42,650 nucleotides of DNA from Eggerthellaceae bacterium (GTDB taxonomy: Bacteria; Actinomycetota; Coriobacteriia; Coriobacteriales; Eggerthellaceae): the NCBI GenBank assembly GCA_017459805.1, contig JAFUCE010000066.1:1-42650 (forward strand). Direction: 5' to 3'. The notes beneath the pieces were generated by a model that saw only the letters and a list, made by a program, of their open reading frames with translations, was not told where the DNA came from and did not search any database. Below are positions 1-9,305 of this stretch, piece by piece. A program made the position numbers and the translations under genes. Every line of letters starts with the position of its first letter. Within the stretch, counting starts at the first letter, position 1.

Positions 1-310
1 AAATGGAAACATAGCAAAGGATGCGAAAAAGAGAAACGCCGCTTGCTCAGGCCAATAGGCCCTCACAAACGGCGGGGCTTGCGCCCAATATAATTGCAAG
101 GCTAACTTGGACAGATGTCCAGATTACAAATTCAATCAAAGCTGCGGTTATGGATACATTTGCTGGGTGTATCGGTAGGAGTTTTTGTACCTTGTATTTG
201 TAGACGTTTTCGCGGAGTACTAGCTGGACATACTCGTTATAAAATTCGCATGCCGCGGGCAATCTACCGTTGCCGACTTCATCGAAATAGCAGTCCCTTC
301 CGGTGATACA
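1..310. other. Gene-free upstream region with a possible promoter
   Basis: No convincing gene: the short open frames here have no ribosome binding site and overlap each other on both strands. A perfect TATAAT stands at 89-94 on the plus strand, followed by a small hairpin (TGGAC-AGAT-GTCCA, about 108-121), but no good -35 hexamer lies 16-18 bases upstream. TACAAT at 307-312 is a second possible -10 box close to the following gene. Either could drive the dehydratase activase gene. Confidence 0.3.
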
Positions 311-352
311 ATGAAAGTTCAGAGCGGTTTAACGCAAAAGGAACGGGCGCGC

Positions 353-3300
353 ATGCCAAAAGAGCACGAAAAGGCTTCTATTGCTGGCGGTATAGATACC
401 GCAGAAATGCTGCGGCCCACCATCCACGTGGGCGCAGATATTGGCTCAACCACCACAAAGCTGGTGGCCTATGACGCGCGCACGAAGGCAGTCCTTTATT
501 CGGTTTACAAGCGCCACAATGCTCACCAAGCGCAAAGCCTTATTCCGCTTTTACAAGAACTCCAAGCTAAGCTTCCCAATGGCCACTTCCGCATGGCCAT
601 GAGTGGCAGTGGCGGCAAGGCCATTGCTGACTACCTCGGCATTCCCTATATGCAGGAAGTGGTAGCAAACTCTATTGCCATTGGGCAACTACACCCACAG
701 GCGCGTTGTGCCATTGAATTGGGCGGCCAAGACGCCAAGATGATTTTCTTCGACACGGACTCCGAAACGGGTGCCCTAAACGTTGCCGACATGCGCATGA
801 ATGGAAGCTGCGCAGGCGGCACCGGTGCTTTCATTGATGAAATTGCCACCCTGCTCAAAACGCCCGTCGAAGACCTTAACGCCCTTGCAGAAAAGGGAAC
901 TACGGTTTATCAGATTTCTGGACGCTGTGGTGTGTACGCCAAAACCGACATCCAACCCTTGCTCAATCAGGGTGCCCGCAAGGAAGACATCGTGCTTTCC
1001 ACCTTCCACGCCATAGCCAAACAAACCTTGGGTGGCTTGGCACAGGGCTTAGATATTCACGCTCCTGTCGTCTTTGAAGGCGGGCCGCTTACCTTTAATC
1101 CACAACTTGTACGCGTATTTGCCGAACGCCTTGAACTGAAAGCGAGCGATATCGTCATCCCTGAGTCGCCCGAAACCATCGTGGCGCAGGGGGCGGCCTA
1201 TTCACTTGAAGGGCTCTATGCAGACGAAAACTGCACGGTCGATATTGCAGGTCTAATTGAAGCGCTCGAACACTCCGCTGAAGCCCTGCGCGAAGCTTCG
1301 CAAACAAGCCAAGCTTTCTTCGCAAACGCAGAAGACTTGGCGGCCTTCCGCACGCGCCATGCACTACCCGAAGAGCCAACGCACGAGCTAAAGCAAGCCA
1401 CAACAAACACCACCGTACGCGCCTATCTAGGAATCGATTCGGGCTCAACCACAACCAAGTTTGCTCTTATCGACGAAAACGAAGAACTCATCGATAGCTT
1501 CTATGCCAACAACGAGGGCGAACCTGTCGACATTGCCAAACGTGCACTCATAGAATTGAACGAACGCTACAAACAAACGGGCAACAAACTTGAAATACTA
1601 GGTGCGGGTACCACCGGGTATGGCGAGCTGCTTTTCGATGCCGCCTTCCATGCCGACGTGCACATGGTTGAAACGGTGGCGCATGCTGTTGCCGCAACTA
1701 AGTATGTCCCCGATGCCAGCTTTATCCTAGACATTGGCGGACAAGACATGAAGGCCATCTGGTTGCGCGACGGCGTGGTAACCGACATTTTGGTTAACGA
1801 AGCTTGTAGCAGTGGCTGCGGGTCTTTCTTAGAAAACTTTGCAGGATCGCTTGGTATTCCTACGCATAAAATTGCCGACGCTGCTTTCCGTGCGCAGAAC
1901 CCTGCTGTGCTTGGCAGCCGCTGCACCGTCTTTATGAACTCAAGCGTTGTTACCGAACAGCGTAACGGGAAAACACCCGACGACATTATGGCAGGGCTCT
2001 GCCGCTCTATCATCGAAAATGTGTTTACCAAGGTCATTCGCGTGTCCAACATGGACAGCTTGGGGCCATCCATTGTGGTTCAGGGTGGCACTTTTGCAAA
2101 TGACGCCGTTCTTGCCGCCTTCGAAGCACACGTAGGGCGCCCCGTAACGCGTGCACCCTACCCAGGCCTTATGGGGGCCATTGGTGCGGCACTGCTCGCC
2201 AAACAGGCCCGCACCGAAGCGCGGGCTCAGGGTAGTTCACAGGCATCGCGCTTCATTGGCTTTGATGCTGTTGCACGCCTTAACTACACCCAAACAAGTA
2301 ACGCCATCTGCCCCTTCTGCACCAATGCTTGCAATCGCACGCTCGTTACCTTTAATGATGGCTCGACCTTTGTTACGGGCAACCGCTGCGAGCGCGGCTT
2401 GATTATTGGCGACCCGCAAGATAATGCCGTGCGCGAACAACTGCGCGCTACCACCGCGGCACAAAACGATGCTGAAGACTTGTTCCACGTGCGCGAAAAA
2501 CTTCTGTTTGCCCACTACGAAAGTGAACAAATACAGCCCCTGCGCCATGAAAGCATTGGGCTTCCCCGCGTGCTTGCGCTGTGGGACAACGCTCCTTTCT
2601 GGACGACCTTCTTGAGAAGCCTGGGCTTCAATGTTGTGCTTTCGCGTCCTTCCACGCGCGCGATGTATGAAGCAGGCCTGCCCGCTGTTACGTCGGACAC
2701 GGTGTGCTTCCCTGCTAAATTGGTACATGGGCATATTCGCGACCTGGTGCAGCAAAAGGTCGACTGTATTTTTATGCCCATCCTGACGACCGTTCAATCG
2801 GAAAACACGCAGGCAACAAGCCAGTCCATGTGTGCCGTGGTTAAGGGGTATCCTTACGTTATTCGCAATTCAGATAATCCCGAAACACGCTTTGGGGTAG
2901 CTTTTGAAGATCCACTCTTCCATTGGTATACCGCGGCTGACCGCGCCAAGCAGCTGGGTGCCTATATGAAAGAACGTTTCGACGTCGACCCAGGCAGTAC
3001 CCTTGCAGCTATTGCAGCCGGCGATGCCGCAATGGAAAGTTTCCACAGCCAGCTTGTTGAAGAAGGAAGGCGTGTCATTGAAGCAGCCCGCGCGCGCAAG
3101 AGCTATGCCGTGGTCCTTGCGAGCCGCCCCTACCACAACGATCCCTTGGTTAACCACGACTTGCCCAAGCTCTTTACGCGCATGGGTATTTCGGTACTGC
3201 CCCCCGACGCTGTGCCAGGCGTTAGCAGTGTTGAAGGCTTGGATAAAAGCCGTCTGGACATCGTAAACAACTTCCATGCACGCATGATAGGCTCCGCCAT

Positions 3301-5443
3301 AATTGCAGCCCAGGATGATGCCCTTGAATATTCCCAGCTGGTTAGTTTTGGCTGTGGCCACGACGCTTACCTGACCGACGAGATTATTCGCATCATGGGC
3401 GAACTGGGCTCAAAAAGCCCCTTGGTACTGAAGGTTGACGAAAGCGATATTTCGGGGCCGCTGGGCATACGCGTGCGCAGCTTTATTGAAACCGTTAATA
3501 TGCGGCGCAGCAAAAATGCCGCGGCCGAGCAAACGAGCATAACGCTGCACAAATCCTTGGCCGACCCCTATCCGCAGAAGTACACCGCAAACATGCGGAA
3601 GGAAAAAGTCATCCTGATTCCCAACACTTCGCATGCTTTTAGCCGCATGATGGCAGCGGTCTTTAGCAAACAGGGTTGCCGTGCGGTCCCCATGCCTATT
3701 GGACGCGAGCGCGCCATTGCGCTTGGTAAGAAATATGTGCACAACGACATTTGCTTCCCGGCACAAATTGTCATTGGCGAAGCATTGGCAGAACTGGAAA
3801 GCGGCAAATACGACAGCTGCGACGTGGCCATTGGAACCGGCAAGTATATTGGCGACTGCCGCCTGACGCACTACACGGCACTTTTGCGTAAGGCCCTCGA
3901 CGACGCAGGCTATAAACATGTGCCTATCATCACCAACGACGACAAAGACGACCGCAATGTACACCCTGGCTTTTTACTAAGCACGGCAAGTGCCGCACGC
4001 ATAGCCATGACGCTTCCCATGATTGACGCGTTGGAAGAACTGCTGCGCAAGATACGCCCCTACGAACTGGAACCAGGAAGTGCCAATGCAGCCTTTGATG
4101 CAGCAATCGATGAAGTGATGGACGGCCTTGAACACCATGGTGCAAACGGTGCTACGCGGGGCTTTAAGCGCGCCATTGAAATCATGAAGAGTGTTGCCTA
4201 CGACCGAACGAAGCTGCGCCCCACCGTGCTTATCGTCGGGGAATACTTGCTCAACTTCCATCCAGGCGCCAACCACGATATTGAAGCCTACCTAGAAGAC
4301 AATGGCTTTGAGGTCATTGAAGCCAAGATGACCGATGTTATCCGTAAAAGCTACTTCTACAAACATACCCAGATTAAGGAGTTTGGCCTCAATAAACCCT
4401 TTGGCGAAGCAACGCAACTCGCCGTAACGAATGCTGTATTCGAACACGCGCATGACGTCTGCGACCGTATTGCGAGCGCCCATCCACTCTATACGCGCGC
4501 CGCTCGCATGCCCGAAATAGTGGAGGCGTCCGACCCCATTATTCATCACACCTTCGACGCGGGCGAAGGCGTGCTTATCCCCGCTGAAATTCTTCACCAT
4601 GCTAAACATGGCTGCCGCGCGTTTTTGATTTTGCAGCCCTTTGGATGTTTGCCCAACCACGTGGTTGGGCGCGGCATTGCCAAAAAGCTTAAGGAAATGT
4701 ACCCGGACGCGCAGGTGCTGCCCCTCGACTACGACCCCGATGTCAGTTTTGCAAACCTGGAAAATCGCTTGCAGATGCTCATCATGAACGCACGCACGAA
4801 AGATGCGGTAGCTGCTCATCCTGCGCGTGTTTTGGAAGTCGATTTCGGAAACGGACCCGACGACATGGATGGCGGAAGCGCCGTACCTGAACTAGCCGCT
4901 CTTTCGGGCGCCGCCTTCGATTTGGCCGAGATGTCAACCCGTGTTGCTGCTTGCGCCGCCGAAGTTGCCGCAGTAGCACACGAAGCTTCCCTGCTTGCAG
5001 AGCAAGCCGTGCAACGGAGCCGATGGAACATTGCCCAACAGCGCGACTGGCTTGAACATCATGCCCGAGAAACCTTAGATGAAATACAGGAAGTTGCTGC
5101 TCGCGCTGAAGAGACGCGACGGCTTGCCGAAAATGTGGCGGCAATTGTCCGCGATCACCTTACGGAATATGGCGCCCCTGCACGCAAACTCGACGAACTT
5201 GCCCAGCGCGCAGCAGAACTTGCCCAGCAAACGAGCGCAGATGCAAGCAGGTATCTTGAGGGAGCCAAGGATCGCCTTGGTTTTGTGCTTGACATGAGCA
5301 ACCTTGCTGCAACCCAAGCTGATAAACAATTCCGCAAGCTAAGCAAGGACGCTAAAAAGCGTATTGGGCGTATGTCTGAACATACCGCACGTTTAGCACG
5401 GAACGCCGATATGCTTTCGCATCAGGCGGAAAGCCTTTCATAG
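353..5443 (+). CDS. Fused 2-hydroxyacyl-CoA dehydratase activase / activase-related protein
   Basis: A protein of about 1,696 residues of the BadF/BadG/HgdC activase family. Such ATPases pass an electron at low potential to 2-hydroxyacyl-CoA dehydratases; the role of the giant fused forms is less clear. Two actin-like activase domains are visible: GADIGSTTTK near residue 27 with iron-sulfur cysteines in SCAGGTGAF (~151) and SGRCGVYA, and GIDSGSTTTK near 360 with ACSSGCGSF (~483) and GSRCTVF. A cysteine cluster CPFCTNAC follows near 653, then long regions like the activase-associated DUF2229 part and the dehydratase subunits (RPYHNDPL; FGCGHDA). The last ~180 residues (from ~1515) are Ala/Glu/Arg-rich and look like a coiled coil, an unusual extension. 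The ATG at 353 has AAAAGGA ten bases upstream and is preferred; an ATG at 311 lacks a clear site. The next gene follows after 14 bases. No separate dehydratase genes are seen in the window. Confidence 0.85.
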   Translation: MPKEHEKASIAGGIDTAEMLRPTIHVGADIGSTTTKLVAYDARTKAVLYSVYKRHNAHQAQSLIPLLQELQAKLPNGHFRMAMSGSGGKAIADYLGIPYMQEVVANSIAIGQLHPQARCAIELGGQDAKMIFFDTDSETGALNVADMRMNGSCAGGTGAFIDEIATLLKTPVEDLNALAEKGTTVYQISGRCGVYAKTDIQPLLNQGARKEDIVLSTFHAIAKQTLGGLAQGLDIHAPVVFEGGPLTFNPQLVRVFAERLELKASDIVIPESPETIVAQGAAYSLEGLYADENCTVDIAGLIEALEHSAEALREASQTSQAFFANAEDLAAFRTRHALPEEPTHELKQATTNTTVRAYLGIDSGSTTTKFALIDENEELIDSFYANNEGEPVDIAKRALIELNERYKQTGNKLEILGAGTTGYGELLFDAAFHADVHMVETVAHAVAATKYVPDASFILDIGGQDMKAIWLRDGVVTDILVNEACSSGCGSFLENFAGSLGIPTHKIADAAFRAQNPAVLGSRCTVFMNSSVVTEQRNGKTPDDIMAGLCRSIIENVFTKVIRVSNMDSLGPSIVVQGGTFANDAVLAAFEAHVGRPVTRAPYPGLMGAIGAALLAKQARTEARAQGSSQASRFIGFDAVARLNYTQTSNAICPFCTNACNRTLVTFNDGSTFVTGNRCERGLIIGDPQDNAVREQLRATTAAQNDAEDLFHVREKLLFAHYESEQIQPLRHESIGLPRVLALWDNAPFWTTFLRSLGFNVVLSRPSTRAMYEAGLPAVTSDTVCFPAKLVHGHIRDLVQQKVDCIFMPILTTVQSENTQATSQSMCAVVKGYPYVIRNSDNPETRFGVAFEDPLFHWYTAADRAKQLGAYMKERFDVDPGSTLAAIAAGDAAMESFHSQLVEEGRRVIEAARARKSYAVVLASRPYHNDPLVNHDLPKLFTRMGISVLPPDAVPGVSSVEGLDKSRLDIVNNFHARMIGSAIIAAQDDALEYSQLVSFGCGHDAYLTDEIIRIMGELGSKSPLVLKVDESDISGPLGIRVRSFIETVNMRRSKNAAAEQTSITLHKSLADPYPQKYTANMRKEKVILIPNTSHAFSRMMAAVFSKQGCRAVPMPIGRERAIALGKKYVHNDICFPAQIVIGEALAELESGKYDSCDVAIGTGKYIGDCRLTHYTALLRKALDDAGYKHVPIITNDDKDDRNVHPGFLLSTASAARIAMTLPMIDALEELLRKIRPYELEPGSANAAFDAAIDEVMDGLEHHGANGATRGFKRAIEIMKSVAYDRTKLRPTVLIVGEYLLNFHPGANHDIEAYLEDNGFEVIEAKMTDVIRKSYFYKHTQIKEFGLNKPFGEATQLAVTNAVFEHAHDVCDRIASAHPLYTRAARMPEIVEASDPIIHHTFDAGEGVLIPAEILHHAKHGCRAFLILQPFGCLPNHVVGRGIAKKLKEMYPDAQVLPLDYDPDVSFANLENRLQMLIMNARTKDAVAAHPARVLEVDFGNGPDDMDGGSAVPELAALSGAAFDLAEMSTRVAACAAEVAAVAHEASLLAEQAVQRSRWNIAQQRDWLEHHARETLDEIQEVAARAEETRRLAENVAAIVRDHLTEYGAPARKLDELAQRAAELAQQTSADASRYLEGAKDRLGFVLDMSNLAATQADKQFRKLSKDAKKRIGRMSEHTARLARNADMLSHQAESLS

Positions 5444-5457
5444 TTAAAGGGGACATC

Positions 5458-6120
5458 GTGAAAACAATCGTCATTACTGGTGGCCCCTGTTCAGGAAAAA
5501 CGTCAGCCATAGGAGTCTTGCGCGAACGCCTTAGGGCTGCCGACATCAAAGCGGTGTATGTTGCCGAAGCAGGGACTGACCTTATTCTGGAAGGCATCAC
5601 GCCTGCCTCCCTTGGTTCCATGCGCGCCTTTCAAACACGCGTTGCTGCCCTTCAAATTGAACGCGAGGCACGGGCACAAGAAGAAGCTTTGGCGCTCGAA
5701 GAAGCGCAGCGGGCCACTGGAGCAAAAGCTGGGACTGAAACTAGAGCCGAAGCTGGGACTGAAACTAGAACTAACCAAGAGGTGCTTGTTATTTGCGACC
5801 GCGGCATTTGCGATGGAGCTGCCTATCTTTCGCCAGAAGACTACGCACGCGTATTGGAAGCAAACCGGCTCGACGCAGCAAACTTATTCGCACGCTACGA
5901 TGCCGTCTTCTGCCTGGAATCCACCGCAAAAATAAAAGACGGAGCCTATACCACCGCCAACAACACCGCGCGCTCGGAAACGCCCGAAGAAGCCGCCGCC
6001 CTCGACGACCGCACGCGCGCTGCCTGGGAGGCGCACCCCTGCTTTCACTTTATAGCCAATGAGGAAAGCTTCGCCGAAAAGGCAGAAAAGCTGGTGGCAG
6101 GTATTCTGGCACTGGCTTAA
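5458..6120 (+). CDS. Small P-loop ATPase/kinase of the AAA_28 (NadR/thymidylate kinase-like) type
   Basis: A protein of 220 residues starting at GTG with a strong AAAGGGGA site seven bases upstream. The Walker A motif GGPCSGKTS is at residues 8-16 and a Walker B-like hydrophobic strand ending in CDRG (VLVICDRG) lies near 107-114. The C-terminal half (ESTAKIKDGAYTTANN, and DDRTRAAWEAHP) matches the AAA_28 family of small ATP-binding proteins with a nucleoside-kinase fold, whose substrates are mostly unknown. It follows the activase gene after 14 bases and is probably co-transcribed. A 24-bp tandem duplication at 5727-5774 gives two copies of AGTETR in the linker between the N-terminal half and the Walker B strand, a likely tolerant loop. 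The substrate cannot be told from sequence. Confidence 0.7.
   Translation: MKTIVITGGPCSGKTSAIGVLRERLRAADIKAVYVAEAGTDLILEGITPASLGSMRAFQTRVAALQIEREARAQEEALALEEAQRATGAKAGTETRAEAGTETRTNQEVLVICDRGICDGAAYLSPEDYARVLEANRLDAANLFARYDAVFCLESTAKIKDGAYTTANNTARSETPEEAAALDDRTRAAWEAHPCFHFIANEESFAEKAEKLVAGILALA
5727..5774 (+). repeat. 24-bp tandem duplication inside the P-loop ATPase gene
   Basis: Two adjacent copies of a 24-bp unit, identical over the first 19 bases (5727-5745 and 5751-5769), in frame, encoding AGTETRAE and AGTETRTN. The length is a multiple of three, so the reading frame is kept. Confidence 0.8.
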
Positions 6121-6174
6121 AGCCCCACAAAGCATCGAGTGCTTACGATGCAGCTGCGGTGTAGTTGTGCTCTA

Positions 6175-7371
6175 TTACGCTGCAGCCTGTGCAGCCTTGC
6201 CCAAACGGATAGCGGTTGCAGCAATAAAAATGGTAATAACAGGAACGATAATGCAGACAAACAATATAGGCATGAAGGAGCCCGTAAGGTCGAAGGTAAG
6301 CGTGTAAAAGGGAATACCGATGGCCATGCCTAAATTGCAAAATGCCGTAATGTAGGCAACCGCGTTAGCATAGACCTGTGGCTCGAAGGTTTCAGATGCC
6401 ATGAGCGCAGGAGTAAGCGTTCCCAAGCAGGTGCAAAAGCCCGTCAGGAAACAGCCCACATAAAGCAGAGGCGTACTGGTGAACAAAACACCCGCCACCA
6501 CGGTTGCAAATGCCACGACGCCAAAAATACAACCCATGGCAATAGCGAAGGTTGAGCCCTTGCGGTCCTTTACCCAACCCATGAGAATCTTGCCAACCAT
6601 CAGCCCCGCTGAAGCACACGAAAGCGCAAAGCCTGCGGTTACTGCGTCGAAGCCCGACTTCTGCACCACGGTATTCAGCTGAGAATTAAAGTCGCCAAAA
6701 AAGCCACCAATGAGCCCAACTACGGCACAGAGCACAAAGGCAGGGCTGCGTACAAATGAGCTCTTTGCCTGTGCGGGTGCTGCGGTGAACACTTCTTTTT
6801 CTTCGTGGGCAATTTCTTCTGCGCCCATGGGCAAAAGCCCTTGGCTTTCAGGGTCTTCGCGCAACAAGAAAAGAGCGACAAAGACGCTGATGGCTATAAC
6901 AAGCACGCCGGCAATTATCATGGCCGCCTGCCAACCCAAAGACGCAATGAGCGCTGTAAAAATGGGACTGAGGATCATCCCGAACACGCCAATCATGGCG
7001 AAAACGATACCGACATAGGTTCCTTGACGCTGCGCAAACCAATTATTGATTGCGATAGGTGCAAGCACCGTTGTGCATAACGGAAAACACAAGCCTGCAA
7101 TAACGCCTGCTACCCACACCATCGGTACCGCAGGAAAGCTTGCCAGAGCAATATATCCCAAGCCCATAACAGTTGAGGCAACGATAACCGTTGCACGCAT
7201 CGATCTCTTCAAGATGCGTGCGCCAAAAAGACTTGAAAGCACCGCAGCCGAGGCTGCAAAAGTAAAGTAGATGCTTATCTCGGTAACGCTGCAATTGAAG
7301 AAAGACACCATCGGGGAAATAAACACGCTAATGCTGAGCATTGGAATAGAAACGGAAAAGCCAAGGAGCAA
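6175..7371 (-). CDS. MFS transporter, N-terminus interrupted by an in-frame TGA
   Basis: A 398-residue hydrophobic protein with about 12 membrane segments, a central charged loop (around residues 190-205) and the layout of the major facilitator superfamily, closest in feel to oxalate/formate-antiporter-like carriers common in Eggerthellaceae; the substrate is unknown. The open frame can only start at TTG (7371) because a TGA stands at 7375-7377. Yet translation upstream of that TGA continues in the same frame as a natural MFS start: ATG at 7402-7404, then RHWSVMVG, stop, CLLLGFSVS. This suggests a nonsense change near the start of helix 1. A GGTGGG seven bases before the TTG may permit reinitiation, so the gene may be shortened and working, or dead. 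It converges with the P-loop ATPase gene, 54 bases away. Confidence 0.7.
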   Translation of the reverse strand: MLLGFSVSIPMLSISVFISPMVSFFNCSVTEISIYFTFAASAAVLSSLFGARILKRSMRATVIVASTVMGLGYIALASFPAVPMVWVAGVIAGLCFPLCTTVLAPIAINNWFAQRQGTYVGIVFAMIGVFGMILSPIFTALIASLGWQAAMIIAGVLVIAISVFVALFLLREDPESQGLLPMGAEEIAHEEKEVFTAAPAQAKSSFVRSPAFVLCAVVGLIGGFFGDFNSQLNTVVQKSGFDAVTAGFALSCASAGLMVGKILMGWVKDRKGSTFAIAMGCIFGVVAFATVVAGVLFTSTPLLYVGCFLTGFCTCLGTLTPALMASETFEPQVYANAVAYITAFCNLGMAIGIPFYTLTFDLTGSFMPILFVCIIVPVITIFIAATAIRLGKAAQAAA

Positions 7372-7451
7372 GCATCAGCCCACCATTACTGACCAATGGC
7401 GCATGTGAGATTGCGCGTTAATGGCTCCCCCTTCACTTAAATAACGAATTC

Positions 7452-7457
7452 ATTATA
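7452..7457 (-). promoter_or_regulatory. Candidate -10 box of the MFS gene
   Basis: A perfect TATAAT on the minus strand in the divergent gap between the MFS gene and the gene at 7599. No good -35 hexamer is seen 16-18 bases upstream. A TACAAT at 7537-7542 on the plus strand could serve the gene at 7599 in the same way. Confidence 0.35.
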
Positions 7458-7598
7458 GAGCAAGGCAACGTGCAAGCTTATTTAACAAAACAGAGCGCAA
7501 TAGTTTTCTTGAAGCTCATAGACGTACCTGGTGCTTTACAATAGGCACTACGGAAACACGAGTGCATACCGAAATATGTGTGAGCGAGGCAGGACAAG

Positions 7599-8171
7599 AT
7601 GACCGAAGCAAATAACAGTGAAAACAGGGAAGGCGAAAAGCCCTTTGAAGTGCGTGACGGACGCAACGACACCAAGGCCCATACGCGGCCAGCAAGCAAG
7701 CCCGAGGCCAAAGAAAAAAGCATCGTTGACGGGGCAAGGGAAGCATCCGATGCTGTCGGGAAAACCGTTGTTGCTGCCGCACTAGCTGGAGCCGTTGCAA
7801 CTGGTGCTGCCGCGGTAACCCCCGACCAAATTCATCTGCCTGACCCCACCCCTATCGTGCAGACTATCGACCAAGGGGTAGACCAGCCCGACCAGGTGGT
7901 TGATGATCAAGACACTAAAAAAGCAAGTGCCTGGAAAAGCATTTGGCAGATTTTGAAATTCGTTTTACTGGCCCTGTTTGTGGCTGCTGGTTTTATGCTT
8001 GCTGCCCTCCAGGGTTGCGCGGCTTGCGCAGGGCCCCTTGCAGCACCCGTGCAGAATACGGCATCATCTTCGCAAGCAAGCTCTGCGGACGAGGCAGCAA
8101 GCTCCGCGATGGATGATGCAGCTCAAGCTTCGGCAGGCTCTTCTGGCGGCGCTGTCAGTTCTGCTGCATAG
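7599..8171 (+). CDS. Ser/Ala-rich single-pass membrane protein of unknown function
   Basis: A protein of 190 residues that I do not recognise. The N-terminal ~110 residues are hydrophilic with an Ala-rich segment (residues ~48-68). One clear membrane helix lies near 112-136, ending in a cysteine-containing stretch (QGCAACAGPL). The last ~40 residues are almost all Ser, Ala, Gln and Gly, a low-complexity tail seen on several envelope proteins in this window. The ATG follows GGCAGGACAAG. There is no signal-peptide cleavage pattern at the start, so the helix is probably a membrane anchor with the tail outside; that topology is inference. It is followed by butyrate kinase 57 bases downstream. Confidence 0.6.
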   Translation: MTEANNSENREGEKPFEVRDGRNDTKAHTRPASKPEAKEKSIVDGAREASDAVGKTVVAAALAGAVATGAAAVTPDQIHLPDPTPIVQTIDQGVDQPDQVVDDQDTKKASAWKSIWQILKFVLLALFVAAGFMLAALQGCAACAGPLAAPVQNTASSSQASSADEAASSAMDDAAQASAGSSGGAVSSAA

Positions 8172-8228
8172 AGCCGCAAGCTTTTATTAGGTGTTGCACG
8201 AAACGCTCTATTTTGAGGGGAGCAAAAA

Positions 8229-9305
8229 ATGATTCGCGTGTTTGCTATTAACCTAGGATCAACAAGCACAAAGTGGGCCTATCACGAAGACGGTCAAGCC
8301 GCGAGCGAAGGCGCTATTTCCTACCACACCGCACAAATTGAGCAATTTGAAAGTCCCCTTGACCAGCGCGAAATGCGCACCGCAGACATTTTGGCTGCCA
8401 TGGACGAACACGGTATCAAGCTTGATGAACTCGACGCTTTTGTTTCGCGCGGTGGACTCACTGAACCCGTTCCTGGCGGCGTCATAGAAATCAACGAAGC
8501 TATGGTAGAGCAAGCGGAAAGCGGCAACTGGGGTGTGCACCCCTGCAACGTGGGCGTGCGCATTGCATTTGATTTGGTGAAGGGGCGCAAAGCCCGCGCA
8601 CTCGTGGTTGACTCCCCTGCCACCGACGAACTTTCGAACGTGGCACGCTATTCAGGGCTTCCTGGCGTAGAGCGCGTGGCGCATTCACAGGCTCTCAATA
8701 ACAAGGCTATGGCTCGTGTCTACGCTGAAGAACAAGGGCGAAGCTTTGCGGACATGAACTTCGTGTGCGCATGCCTAGGCGGCGGCATTTCGGTTGTCGC
8801 CTTCGAACGTGGCCGTATGATTGAAGCGCCCGACGGCGTTGACGGCGAAGGTTGTTTTTCTACCAATCGTTCGGGCGGCGTAACCCTCGGGCCCATTATT
8901 CGCATGTGCTATTCGGGTGCATACACCATGGACGAAATGTTTAAAAAGATTAATGGCAAAGCGGGGCTGGTGGGGTACCTCGACACCGTTGATGCTCGCA
9001 AGGTTGAAGCCATGATTGACGCTGGCGATGAATACGCTGCAGAAGTCTTGGATGCCATGTGCTATCAGGTTGCCAAAGACATTGGTGGATGCGCGGTCGC
9101 CCTTGCCGGTGACGTGGACGCTATCATTGTCACGGGCGGTATGGCACACAGCGCACGCATTTTTGAAGCGATTGAGCGACGCGTAAAGTTTATTGCGCCC
9201 GTAGTATGCATGCCTGGGGAACGCGAGATGGAATCACTCTGCCACAACGCCTACGAAGCACTCCTCGGCAAACAGGAAATACAGCAGTTCGTCCCCAGCA
9301 CCTAG
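8229..9305 (+). CDS. buk: Butyrate kinase
   Basis: A protein of 358 residues, the normal length for butyrate kinases of the acetokinase/ASKHA family. It converts butyryl phosphate and ADP to butyrate and ATP, the last step of butyrate (or branched-chain acid) fermentation. Visible motifs are the phosphate-1 loop NLGSTSTK at residues 8-15, the adenosine/phosphate loop CLGGGISV near 181-188, GVTLGPI near 219-225 and VTGGMAHS near 300. A strong site GAGGGGAG lies six bases before the ATG. No phosphotransbutyrylase gene (ptb) is adjacent, although the two are usually paired, so the partner is elsewhere or the enzyme works on other short-chain acyl phosphates. Palindromic DNA begins at its stop codon. 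Confidence 0.92.
   Translation: MIRVFAINLGSTSTKWAYHEDGQAASEGAISYHTAQIEQFESPLDQREMRTADILAAMDEHGIKLDELDAFVSRGGLTEPVPGGVIEINEAMVEQAESGNWGVHPCNVGVRIAFDLVKGRKARALVVDSPATDELSNVARYSGLPGVERVAHSQALNNKAMARVYAEEQGRSFADMNFVCACLGGGISVVAFERGRMIEAPDGVDGEGCFSTNRSGGVTLGPIIRMCYSGAYTMDEMFKKINGKAGLVGYLDTVDARKVEAMIDAGDEYAAEVLDAMCYQVAKDIGGCAVALAGDVDAIIVTGGMAHSARIFEAIERRVKFIAPVVCMPGEREMESLCHNAYEALLGKQEIQQFVPST

Noticed and set aside
21-306. Short overlapping open frames before the activase gene
   Set aside because: No ribosome binding sites, mutually overlapping on both strands and no recognisable protein features.
6132-6151. GCATCG/CGATGC hairpin between convergent genes as a terminator
   Set aside because: A 6-bp stem with an 8-base loop and no T run on either side.
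7375-7377. TGA in the MFS gene read as selenocysteine or a reassigned codon
   Set aside because: No selenocysteine signal structure was evident, MFS carriers are not selenoproteins, and TGA ends other genes here (after dltB at 26817-26819).
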